Below are positions 37,501-48,745 of a stretch of 64,000 nucleotides of DNA, piece by piece; within the stretch, counting starts at the first letter, position 1; the number at the start of each line of letters is the position of its first letter. Made by a program: the position numbers and the translations under genes. The stretch comes from Branchiostoma floridae (Eukaryota > Chordata > Leptocardii > Amphioxiformes > Branchiostomatidae), in assembly GCF_000003815.2 (NCBI RefSeq), contig NC_049979.1, positions 29,182,791 through 29,246,790 of the forward strand, written 5' to 3'. Under the pieces are notes generated by a model that was not told the DNA's origin, searched no databases, and saw nothing but the letters and a program-made list of their open reading frames with translations.

Positions 37501-40500
37501 TAGAATACAGTACTCAGTCTGAGTGTCGATTAGTTGTAAAAGCATTTGCAGCTGTTCTATCAAACAGAAATGTATTATGCCTTGGGTGAAGTGGGAAACA
37601 CAATGGCTTAAAAGCTAATGGACAAAAGTGAACAAATGAATCTCGTAATTTGTAAGGGCTTGGGTTTTCATTGTTACCTCCATGAAGAATTGAGGTACAA
37701 ATGTATAATTTTGGTTTGTGTGTTTGATCTACATAATGGATACTTATAATGGAAATCAGCTGATCTGATTTGAATGATTATGATAATTTATAAATCCACG
37801 GCATTCAATGATGGGTTCTTTAACATGGGATATGTGTAACTGAAAAAGAAAGGAATATCGATAGATATTTTGTTTTGAATTATCGTTTAAATGTGTCCAT
37901 ATTCTCCGTTTTTACAAGCTTTACTATTTTATTTAACAGGTGGTCTTCAAAGCAAAGGGCAAATATGCCTCAAATCCCAGCAGATATAAGTAAGTACTGT
38001 ATTGTATTTCTGCCAGAGCTATACTGTATAAAACACTGTCTGGTGAAGACATCATATTACTTATTGCTAATTTGTGCCAGAGGACTATAGCTATGACCCT
38101 GTTGATTCGGATGACATCTGTGCATGCATCAATTTTTGTTTGTTGCCACAAATTTTCAACCTTACTGGAAATTATACAAAAAAACTGCTGCAAAATGTCT
38201 CTGAATGATGCTGTTATAGCTGTATGTTATTGTTATTATAAAATGTTGAATCTTTGTGACATATAAGCAATTTATCAAGACTAAATTTTTTACTTGACCT
38301 ATAAGATGTTGAATCTGAGTACTTTTTTTCTGAAGTGAGCATGATATGAGAAATTCAATGTGTTTTTTCCTCCCAGACGACCACTGAAGATAACATTTGG
38401 GGTGGCTGTTCTAATCTTTGTGGCCACTAACATCACCTGTGCAGTCCTGATACGGCAGTACAACGGACAGGACATTCCTGAGGTAGGGCTTTGTTTGTTT
38501 GTTTGTTTGTATTGTCGACTCAGTTAACACACCTCTCAGGTTTATATTGAACAGTACAAGATGCAAACACATAAGGATGCAAATTTTTGATGGACTTGCA
38601 GCTACTCTCTCATTGGTCAAAATGCTAATTGCCATTCTCTTATTGGTTGAACTGCCAATTGTGATGGACCGTCAGGATTGGTCTTTTGGAAACAAAATTC
38701 CCATGTAATTGAAACACGATAATGCAGAACAATTTAGATATTGAAAACAAAACTTCTTAGAAATAAGTTTGCTAAATTTAAGTTTGCCAACATGTGTACC
38801 ATTGTCATAACAAAAACTACGTGGATTATTCTATGGTACATTTAATAACCCAATGGTTTATTTGTTTTCATTTCCACAGGCCATCATAGTAGGGCGGGTC
38901 ATTATCAACGACTCCCTGTTTGTGATTTCTGCTATTCTGCTGTCTGTCTGCATTTACAAGATTGCCAGAATGCCAACAGCAAATGTTTTACTGGAAGCAA
39001 AGGTAAGCTTTAAAGTATCAATGACATCAAAATGCAACATTTCTTCAATCATTCATTGAACATAGACATCTGTACCAAATATTGACCCTTCTATTCTAAT
39101 ATTATTGTTGAAATAAAACCGTCCAAGATCGTACTTCCAGCTGCATATTCCTATCGCCAGGTTTAAATTTTGAGCCTCAGCATTACTTTAATTTTGATGA
39201 TGTCACAGTGAAAATGGCATCTGATTCAGATCTGGACACCATGGCATGCTGTAAAGTATTTTTGAGGAGTGGACAGTACTAATTCATTGTGATACAGTAC
39301 CTGTTTTTTTTGCTGTCTTAAATTATGTTTTTGTAAGCTGCAATGCCAGGCTCCAAATTGCTACTAAATGTGACGGTAAAGTGATATTCATGATTTGACG
39401 TCTAATTACATGTACCTTGTGACAGGGTTCAAGAACTGAAAGTATGATCTTATAAGTTGGATGTTCAGTAACATTAGAAAGGTGTATATTAGAACAAGGG
39501 TCTGTGTCCAATTGATAAATATTGCTATGATTATTAATACTGTACCAACAGAAAATGTTGTACTGTCATAGACTCTTCTTTTTACTGTTTTTTCTGGTCA
39601 GAGTTAGCTATTTCTTGGGTTATATATTCTGTATCTGTGTCGCATTTTTGTCAGAATGACAGTACTGCTTTAAGTCCATTGGTTTAATCATCTCCATTTG
39701 CCTTCTTTAACCCTAGGGTTTTACAGTGGGCCAGTCCATTGCTGCATCAGTGGGGATCATCCTGCTGTATGTGTCCCGTGCCATGTACAACCTGATCGCA
39801 GTCTCACCCATCTCCACTCCTTCCCTCGGGTATAGCTGGCTCAATGTCTCTGATCAGGTAGGATAAATGTAAATACAAAACAGTCAGTAGCAATCAAATC
39901 CTTTGATGTATTGTCCGTTGTTTTGAGTTACTGATAGAGTGTCTTTGTATAGTTATTTTTGGACTTGAAAGTGCCTAGCATCTTGTACAGAGTTCCAGAA
40001 TATTTTCACAATCACTGAGTGTAGGGGGTATCTAAAGCAAGCTTAAGGCTATTTGTCAAGAGGCATACGTGTGAGCATTGTAGTTGTACATGTAGGCTAC
40101 CAGGGTCTGGGGGCATCCACCCCCTGAAAACGTATGAATTCAAATTTCAAAACCTGAGAAACAGTATTTTTATTTCCTTTATTTTGAGGTCCAAATTTCA
40201 TAGAATAACAATTTTTCTTCCCTTGTTTAAGTTGTTACAAAACAATAGAAAAGCCCCCTTTGCTAGTTGAAACACATTGTAAGGGCCTAAATCACAGTGT
40301 TACTTGTTACTTGAGGTTTCCTCAACTGTGGCCTGCGTCAATGTGTCATTGTCTTTTCAGTGAGAAATCACAGTGTAGGTGATACAAATCACAGCGTAGG
40401 GGCTCCCTGTTCTCAAATGCGCTTGTGAGAAACCTGCTATAGAAAGTACTAAGCTGCCTGGATGCCAAGGTTATGATTGTGTAGAATGTTGTCCTGAATG

Positions 40501-42155
40501 CTGTGCTATGTTTCTCCCAGGCTGACCTGTTGAACCTGGGTGCCAGTGATCTGAACTACATCGTGTTTGGGCTGGTTCTGTTTTTCTGGGAGCTCCTGCC
40601 CACCTCTATCGTGGTCATCCTGTACCGGGTCAGGCGCCCTCCACAAGATCTGGTAGGTTTCTCTCTATACAGTCGATTAAATCAAATCAAATCGGGTGGG
40701 TTATTCTCAAATGCTCCTTATTGCATTGTGACCATCTAACCTTAAGCCGATATCTCGGTGGATCTGTCGGCAACTATTTGCAACATTGCGACATTCCCTA
40801 ACAGTCACCAACACCTTACCAATTTGTTGCCAACAGGTGCTAATTTTTTGCCTGAAATAGCAAACTTTGGGAAATCTAAAAAAAATCATAGTTGGCAATA
40901 CATGTATGTCACAATTCTCACGAACTAGTTACTAACTAGTTGCCTAGAGGCGCATCTCCTTTTGATAAACCTTAATCATTGTACAATTCAGTGGTAACAC
41001 TGCTGGGTGACGTATTTTGCTCATGTGTTGCACATCTGTGTAACCGTCACAGAAAATCGTCGAAAAATTTGTGAAGTTGCCAGAATAGGTGAGGCCCAGT
41101 GACATACATGTACCTGCTTAGTGCTCTCAGAGATTCAACATCTTCCTGTGCTGCTGTATAAATATTTTACTGTTATGATGTTAGCTGTTGTTTCAACATT
41201 AAAGTACAGTATATTCTTGTTTCTCCAGATGTCATCAAGCATGTCCACCCAGAGCTATAAATACTTCTTTGACAACCCCAGGAGATACGACAGTGATGAT
41301 GATCTATCCAGGGTACACAGCAGAAGTGGCAGGTACACATGTACATTGTGTTGTTATTGTTGTTGTTGTTGACCTCAATGTAGTGCCTAGCTGTACATTA
41401 GCCAGCAAGTCTCCTGCAGCTGGCTGTTTCTGTAGCAGAGTATATTTTACAGGGAGGGTTTCTAGCCCCTTTAACATTCACGAGGCACCTCCTCAAACAT
41501 GGGGCCCCCATTTTACGTCCCTTCTGGAATACTGTAATTCCTGATTTTCTAACTGTTACTTTTATGTTTATTGTTTTTACAGTGATGCCTGTAACGTGAA
41601 GTTATCATTACTGATAACAAACAATTTGCCGACTTTTTTTACATGCACCTGCCGCCACAGTGAACATTTAGTTGTGAGAACAATTTGAAGTTTCTCAGAC
41701 CTTGAAAGTTTGGTACCAAGAAGACAAAGTGTCTTGAACTTGGGGCTTGAACTTTGGTCTTTCAGTAACCAACTAAATTCAAACCAGGCGCTCAAGTGCA
41801 AGGCCACTACCAGTTTAGCCACAGGGACATCCCTAGGTATATGTTGTGCTATAGCAGTATTCCTCTGGTTCACCTGGGGGTATAACCCCATACTACTTGC
41901 CATTTGTTTTTAGATGTTCATTATCTTCTCCTCCCATGTAGCCAATACGACATTCCGACCCTGCCAGTCACCCCCAGCTCCTACTCCATCAACAGCAGCA
42001 CCCCCACCCCCCGGGGGTACGGCACCATCATGAGGAGCAGCAGCGGGAGCTACCCCTCGGGGCAGTACGGCATGCCCGGCACCACCCCACCCCTCCTGTT
42101 CAGCACGGGGAATGTCAACCCTGGGGGCAGGTACCAGGCGTACGATGGGACATGA
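34584..42155 (+). CDS. GPR137: GPR137-family lysosomal multi-pass membrane protein, complete in 8 exons
   Basis: Family members (GPR137, GPR137B/TM7SF1, GPR137C) are seven-TM-like proteins of the lysosomal membrane; GPR137B is reported to act with Rag GTPases in mTORC1 control. Exons: 34584-35036, 37940-37989, 38377-38482, 38880-39002, 39717-39857, 40521-40652, 41229-41332, 41942-42155. All junctions are GT-AG and in phase, giving 440 aa. Diagnostic stretches are [79 protein letters not shown] and the [12 protein letters not shown] signature (about 350-361). The tail is Ser/Pro/Gly-rich and family-variable. I chose the ATG at 34584; an in-frame TTG further upstream is not a plausible start. 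Whether it is the single pre-duplication orthologue of the three vertebrate genes cannot be told from one locus. A MITE begins about 30 bp past the stop. Confidence 0.96.
35089..35126. repeat. Perfect 18-bp-arm palindrome in GPR137 intron 1
   Basis: TCAAGGAGGTTAAAAAAG, then GT, then the exact complement. A related, less perfect palindrome (ACCAAGGAGATTACA...CCTCCTTGGT) lies at about 26220-26258, so this may be a micro-MITE family. Confidence 0.85.
35140..35805. mobile_element. MITE with GACGACTCGGCACCTG subterminal repeats, in GPR137 intron 1
   Basis: The left side GATCAGCGGTTTCGAGACGA, with CTCGGCACCTGAGACAACTC next to it, is mirrored near 35755-35805 by GGTGCCGAGTCGTCCCAGGT and CTGATCAGCTATC. 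CTCGGCAC recurs several times near both ends. Boundaries are approximate and the superfamily is unknown. Confidence 0.65.
38097..38250. mobile_element. MITE family 'TGTTGATTTGAT', copy 4 (fragment)
   Basis: It begins CTGTTGATTCGGATGACATC and continues GCATCAATTTTTG like copy 1, then loses similarity after about 150 bp. It lies in GPR137 intron 2. Confidence 0.6.
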
Positions 42156-42184
42156 GGAAAGAAAAATGTCAGGGTAGTAGAATG

Positions 42185-42742
42185 TACAATAGGTGATCGA
42201 TAAGTGATGAGCCTCACCAAGACATAAGGTGCACAATTCGAATTTGGGGGCACAATTATAGTATTAAAGCCTTTTATAAAAACCAACCAAATTTCAAGTC
42301 ATTGTGGTCATTACTTTCCAGTTGACGTCCTTTTGAAATCAGTAGGTGTACATGTACATGTAAGTGGTAAGAAAAACAAGGTGCACTGTGATCAGAGCTG
42401 TGTTAGTCGAGTTCCTCATGCCATGAAATCTTCAAAAGCATTATCAAAATGTTTGATGAGGATTTTCTTCATATTTCAACTAGAAAGAAGTGGTTATCTG
42501 ATCATGACTCTTTCAGCAGAGCAAGTTGACCTACACACCTCAGGTCACAGCTTGATTGTCAAATTTTTTTTCTTTCTCTCTCAACTAACATTACTGGGTG
42601 TTGCCTGCAAAGTATTGATCATAATGATTTGAATTGAAGTAGGCATTCATAAAAGGTTTAATACTTTATAGTTATGCTTCGAAATTTGCATTGTGCACCT
42701 TGATTCTTGGTGAGGCTCAGAACTTATTAATCACCCCTTGTA
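42185..42742. mobile_element. Mariner-type MITE in the GPR137 3' region
   Basis: TA-CAATAGGTGATCGATAAGTG at the left and GAACTTATTAATCACCCCTTG-TA at the right are diverged ends of the 16292-17173 family. Shared interior phrases include 'ACTGTGATCAGAGCTGTG' and 'ATTACTGGGTGTTGCCTGCA'. It starts about 30 bp after the stop codon, so it is probably within the transcribed 3' UTR. Confidence 0.85.
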
Positions 42743-43827
42743 TGATGAGAAGACATGTTGAAGCAAAACTAAGAGGTTATTTTATGACTTGAGAGACAAC
42801 AAGGTTTGAAGTGTATGAAATAACTTTTAAATTCTGAATGCCTGCCCAGTAAAATTGTGATGTAAAGTAATTGAATTAAGTACTGGCTATACTATTCTCG
42901 TAAATGATAGAATGAAGAATACACATAAAATATCAAGATTTGCCATGCAAATGTGATAAATGCATAATACATGTAGAAAAATATACACGGAAGTACATGG
43001 AAGAACTGTAAATATAAAATGCTTGAATATAATAATGACCATCCCATCAGCTGCTCAAGATAAACATATCATGTTTAGAGGGAATAGCCTAGAACAAGGC
43101 CGTATTAAAATGACTCTTACTGTACTTGTAAATGCCATCTCCAGAAAATAATTATTGTAACAGGAGATGGAATTAACATTGCCTAAGTTTGGAATTTTGG
43201 CAGCATTGTAGCAATAAGGAGCATTTGAGGTAGTACATATAATTTCTTCACTTGCCAATTTGCTTGTAAATACCTCAGTTGCCTTTGTAATGTAGGAATT
43301 ATTATGAAGTTTTATTAAGTTTTCAAAAGTCACTGACTGAAGAATTACTTTTTTGCCAATATTACGTTTTTCTTTTCCTTGAATGAAAATTTGTGGCAAA
43401 GCACAAATTATGTATATTCATAGGCATTTTATTTTAGTTGTCACTGTCCTTCAAACAGGGTTTCCACATCATTTTGAGTTTTATAGAAATGGAATGGCTA
43501 TGACAAGGTTGTAGGTATGGAACTTACCTACTGAAATAAATGAAGATACTAGCTTAGAAAGCTGAGCTTTCTATTAGTAAGTAATTGCACTTTTGTGTGC
43601 CACAATGTAAAGAATGGGCATATCTGCTGAGCAGATGTACTAGAAATGATGGCGCTGTGTTGGCTGTGATATGGAATATTATAAAAACTGAACAGTGTGT
43701 ACGTGAGGAATTACATTTTGGAATTTGCAAATACTGTAGGATGAAATGGAATCATGTTGTAATACAATATTTTCAGCGCTTGAGGAACTTACATTTAGCA
43801 AACTGCTGTTATTCAATTAAAGGGTCA
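42743..43827. other. Probable GPR137 3' UTR or intergenic DNA; no gene seen
   Basis: AT-rich DNA without exons or clear repeats. Several AATAAA-like signals are present but I cannot say which is used. Confidence 0.4.
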
Positions 43828-44187
43828 TGTTGATTTGATTGTTTCAGCTGGATGATATGCATCAATTTTCAGCGATTTCCATGAAAGAAAAGTTTTCAAC
43901 CACACTGTAAAGCGGACAATCTTGCAGCCAAGTATTTTCAACTGTTCCCTACACCGATAGAAACCGATACAGAATGTTTTAGAATGCCAAAGTCTATTTC
44001 AATGTCAAAGATGAAAAGGTGAGAAGGAACAAAAATGAAGAATCTGTTTTTTGGTATACCATGTTTAGTCATTTGTTAAACCTTCCTGACCACTTAAATT
44101 TAATAATTAGGAGATTTTGTTTTCTTTGCACACTCACATCACTTTTGGAGTTCACAGTGGATGCATACATTTGTAATAGAATCAACT
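43828..44187. mobile_element. MITE family 'TGTTGATTTGAT', copy 5
   Basis: It begins TGTTGATTTGATTG and ends GTAATAGAATCAAC. It contains 'AGAATGCCAAAGTC', 'ACCTTCCTGACCACTTAAAT' and 'CACTTTTGGAGTTCACAGTG'. It is more diverged than copy 2. Confidence 0.75.
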
Positions 44188-44786
44188 GATGGCTTAATGA
44201 TTCTTGAAATCAAAATCCCAAAGACTGATATCTTGTGTATTGTTGTGAGATTGAGCTGCTGTTTCATTTTAATTCAATCATGTCGGCAATCTGGCCTATA
44301 GTTGTATCAGTATTAGTTATTTTTCTTAATTTCAAATGCCAGTATACCTGTCTGTGGCATGATATTATCATACCGTTATGGCTTTTAAGTTAACCTTCTC
44401 TATTATATTTCATGTGTTATGTATATATGATATAAGTTGAAGACTGTCAGCATGTACCGTGTTACTCTTGAACATTATACACTTGAAATGGAATTTCTAG
44501 CATGCTGATGTGTTTTTAAATAGATGTTGAAAACATTTAGTGAATGTAGGCTTGAACAAGGCTTGGGAAAGAATTTTGTGTTTCCAGTCACCGGCTGACA
44601 AAAACCTGCCAACCCTAGCCTTTTTGAAGGTCGACAACTGGCTTAAGGTATTTGATACCTGAGTGATGAATTTCAAAACAGACTTCCTGTATCTAACAGT
44701 TAACAATAAGGGCTTTCAACAGTTGAAGCAACAATAAATATGTAGACCATGTACATTGTTCCTTCTTTGTTCAGTATACTTTAAAT

Positions 44787-44900
44787 GCATTTAAGTTCGC
44801 GGGGATTTAATTTCGCGGTCGCGGGGAAAAGGACTTTTTTGCGGTGGATTTAAGTTCGCGGTGAAGTGGTCACCGCGAAAACCGCGAACATTAATCCAAC
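44787..44900. mobile_element. TTCGCGG palindromic repeat (MITE remnant)
   Basis: AAGTTCGCGG, TTTCGCGGTCGCGGGG and AAGTTCGCGGTG are followed by the complement CACCGCGAAAACCGCGAAC. The cluster folds back on itself. A fragment (GTCGCGAAAACCGCGAAAAT) is also inside the hAT element near 32692. Confidence 0.7.
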
Positions 44901-45359
44901 ACGAACATTTCTGCATTTACAGTATTATGATGTACAAGCACATAAAACTTGTGCTCGTACAACGTATATTTGTAATAGTGTGATTACAATATGGCGTTAA
45001 GAATACCAGTGTCCTTTGGATTACTTTGTCAGAAATCTATAAAGAAAGAGAACACCAGACTTGTTTGTGTAACACTGTGTGTTGCCATCACTGTAGAAGC
45101 TATGGAGTCTATGATAACTTAAATGTTTGAAACTTTGTGTCAATTTGAGTTAGCATGAAGTGAGAATGAAGCCTGCATATACAGTATCATAATGCTTGAA
45201 AAGAAGTTAGAGCAATAAAAGATGTCGACATCTTGTAACACATATTTACTTTTTTTATTGGCTAAAGAGCCTGAGCATAGTTGATATCAGGGCCATAGCA
45301 ATATATAGTGAAATTGTCAATTCGAGATCGAGAATACTTAAAAGTGCTCAAAGAACAGT

Positions 45360-47395
45360 CAGCAAGTTCTTTGTAATCTATATGCCAAAACGTTTGAAAG
45401 TTGAGAACTTTTAGCGTTAAAGGGGCATTCCATTCCAGAACGGTGCACACCCCAGTTCTTCCGCGACCGGGGTCCGTGGTAGTCCGCGACCAAAAAGTGA
45501 CGAAAGGCTTTCGAGGGCCCAAGTTTGAGTTGACATTTCTCATTATTTCCTGCGAAATGACATTAAACGGTTACATGGCTGAAAAGCGTAGGAAATGGTG
45601 TGTTTTTGGTGCAAATTGTGTTTTGGTCCGCGCGTTGCTTCCGCGATATCCCTACGCCTGAATGTAAAGAGGCCCGTGACCTAGATTTACCTCTGAAGCG
45701 CTGTGTCAAGCAAAGTTGCAATGCCGCGCGCCGTGGATGATTAAAAAAACTGTAGTACTAGAATTTTCTTTATAATTGGCTGGATTAGTCGTTAGATTTT
45801 CCTCTTTCTGGCAGTATCAGTCGTGCTTGCCGGAAAAATCTTCTTCATCTGTTTTATCCAATGCGAAAATGCCCGATTTTGTGCATCATTTTTGACATGA
45901 AAATAATGTTTTTTCCCTATAACTTTTGAAAATTAGAGAAGTTGAAGGATCGAAACTCAGTTGGTCTTGTAGCTGAAGGTATATCCTCTCACCCCATATA
46001 CAGTTATTTTTCTTCAGGATAATTCCCTGGAAGAGATGGTCGCTAGACTTGAGGGTGTGCCGCCTCCATTTGAACCCCCAAATAAACTGGTGTGTGCCCC
46101 CAGAAGGGAGTCTTGTTTTCCAATAGATAATGTGGCAATGAATACATAATCAGCCGAATTTTGTGGAATTCACCTTGGGATGAATTACGTGATGTGTACA
46201 ATAAGGACACTCACTAAACCCATGCAGACCCTACCCATGCATTCCCTATACGCACAGACACTGTGTTTATCGTACATATTTTCGGAATAAATGAGGTACG
46301 CTAAGCACACCGAGAAGGCAAATTGCTCATAAGATAGCAAAGAATACAAGAACAAGACGAGATTTCTTAGCGAACCTGAAATTAGTTTTGTAACCTTACC
46401 TAAAAGTTTTGCATTGTATTCAGCCATAGGATTAATTCAATTAGAGGGTACTTGGGGAGCTTAGTAGAAGACTGAATGCTTTTGAGGCATGTGAAGAAAC
46501 TGGGTACTTTATCGTATAATGTGAAGTAGTATGCAGTTATCACTTCCTAAAATTGATATCTATCGGAAAATAACACTCCCGTGTGGAGTGGAATGCCCCT
46601 TTAATGCTGACAAAGGAGCTTTCTGGGTCCCAGACTTTCGCAATAGTTTTCAAGCCTTGTAGAAAAGTAACGAAGTAATTTCTAGTACTCAGATGACTTT
46701 TTGCTTTCTGTCCACGGGTAGTGCTATGCAATTTAAGTGATTAAAGTAACGCACACTTTGTCATCTTGACTCCAAAACGTTTGAAAGTTGAGACTGTTCA
46801 GCGTCAACGGAGCTTTCCGGGTCCCCGACTTTCGCGGTTAATCCGAATAGTTTTCAAGCCTTTTAGAAAAGTAACAAAGTAATTTTTAGTGCTCAGATGA
46901 CCTTTTGCTTTCTGTCCACGGGTATTACTATGCAATTCAAGTGATTAAAGTAACGCACACTTTGTAATCTCGACGCCATAACGTTTGAAAGTTGAGAACG
47001 TTCCGCGTCAACGGAGCTTTCCGGGTCCCCGACTTTTGCGGTTAATCCGAATAGTTTTCAAGCCTTTTAGAAAAGTAACAAAGTAATTTTTAGTGTTCAG
47101 ATGACTTTCTGCTTTCTGTCCACGGGTAGTACTATGCAATTCAAGTGATTAAAGTAACGCACACTTTGTAATCTAGACGCCATAATGTTTTAAAAGTTGA
47201 GAACTTTCAGCGTTAATGCTGACAAAGAAACTTTCTCGGTCCCCGACTTTTGCAATAGTTTTCAATCCTTGTAGAAAAGCAACATTGTAATTTTTAGTAC
47301 TCAAATGACTTTTTGCTTTCTGTCCACGGGTAGTACTATGCAATTCAAGTAATTAGATTAAGCACACTTTGTAATCTTGACAAGGAATGGGATAT
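45360..47395. repeat. 204-bp tandem satellite, about four units, one interrupted by a transposon
   Basis: The landmark CGTTTGAAAGTTGAGA occurs at 45391, 46778 and 46982, with a diverged copy at 47186. The spacing is 204 bp once the 1184 bp inserted in the first unit are removed. Units also share GGGTCCCCGACTTT and TTTGCTTTCTGTCCACGGGT. It is non-coding. Confidence 0.92.
45417..46604. mobile_element. TTAA-flanked DNA transposon inside the satellite
   Basis: The element is 45421-46600 (1180 bp) with ends AGGGGCATTCCA and complement, and TTAA on both sides. The uninterrupted site (AGCGTTAATGCTGAC) is seen at about 47208 in another satellite unit, which proves the TTAA duplication. I see no transposase frame, so it is non-autonomous. 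Superfamily: piggyBac, Kolobok or Sola3. Confidence 0.93.
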
Positions 47396-47448
47396 GTAAG
47401 TGGCCCTGAAAAGGGCTGGGGTTGTCGATCATCTTCCGATCCTCCTTA

Positions 47449-48155
<707 letters not shown>

Positions 48156-48423
48156 CTATGGATGAATGGATCGATGCGCCAGTGTGCGTTCGTTCGAAAA
48201 GGCTTGGCGGCGATCCGCTCAAAATGAGTCTTTGACGAAGAGTTCAATAAAAACTGGTTTGGTATACTGTCAGAAATAGAACGTAAGAACTTGTCAGTAT
48301 TTTCCCTCCTCTTTTGGCCAATGGCCAAACTAGAACTTGATCAACTGGTCACGTGTGCGTAGTCACTGTACGTTTACTCCAGCCGAGAGAGGTCATGGTA
48401 GGTACGTAGGCAGACATTTTGCT

Positions 48424-48605
48424 GATTATTAAAGCAAAAATCATATATGCCTTCACGCTATGTACATCTAATTGTAACATCTTTTTCTAAAAGTAACCGA
48501 TAATTTACGTATCAAATCTCTATACAGGAGTGACGGATTTGGGAAAGCTAGTCTATGTGACCTATTTATTTGTCTCCTGAGAGGTATTCGGCAGGATTCC
48601 CGGCT
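48424..48605 (+). pseudogene. Decayed tandem duplicate of the HNMT-like first coding exon
   Basis: This segment matches 48622-48807 along its length, including the acceptor-like ATCTCTATACAG, GAGTGACGGATTTGGGAAAG and TCTCCTGAGAGGTATTCGGC. The start codon reads ACG instead of ATG, and an insertion after GGGAAAGCTA disrupts the frame. Confidence 0.8.
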
Positions 48606-48745
48606 TTGAATTATGTTCGGATGATTACTTAGTAATTTAAGCAGAAATCTTATACATGTATACCTTCAAGCTATGTACTGTCAATTGTAACATCTTCTTC
48701 TAAAATGAACCAACAATTGACATATCAAATCTCCATACAGGAGTG

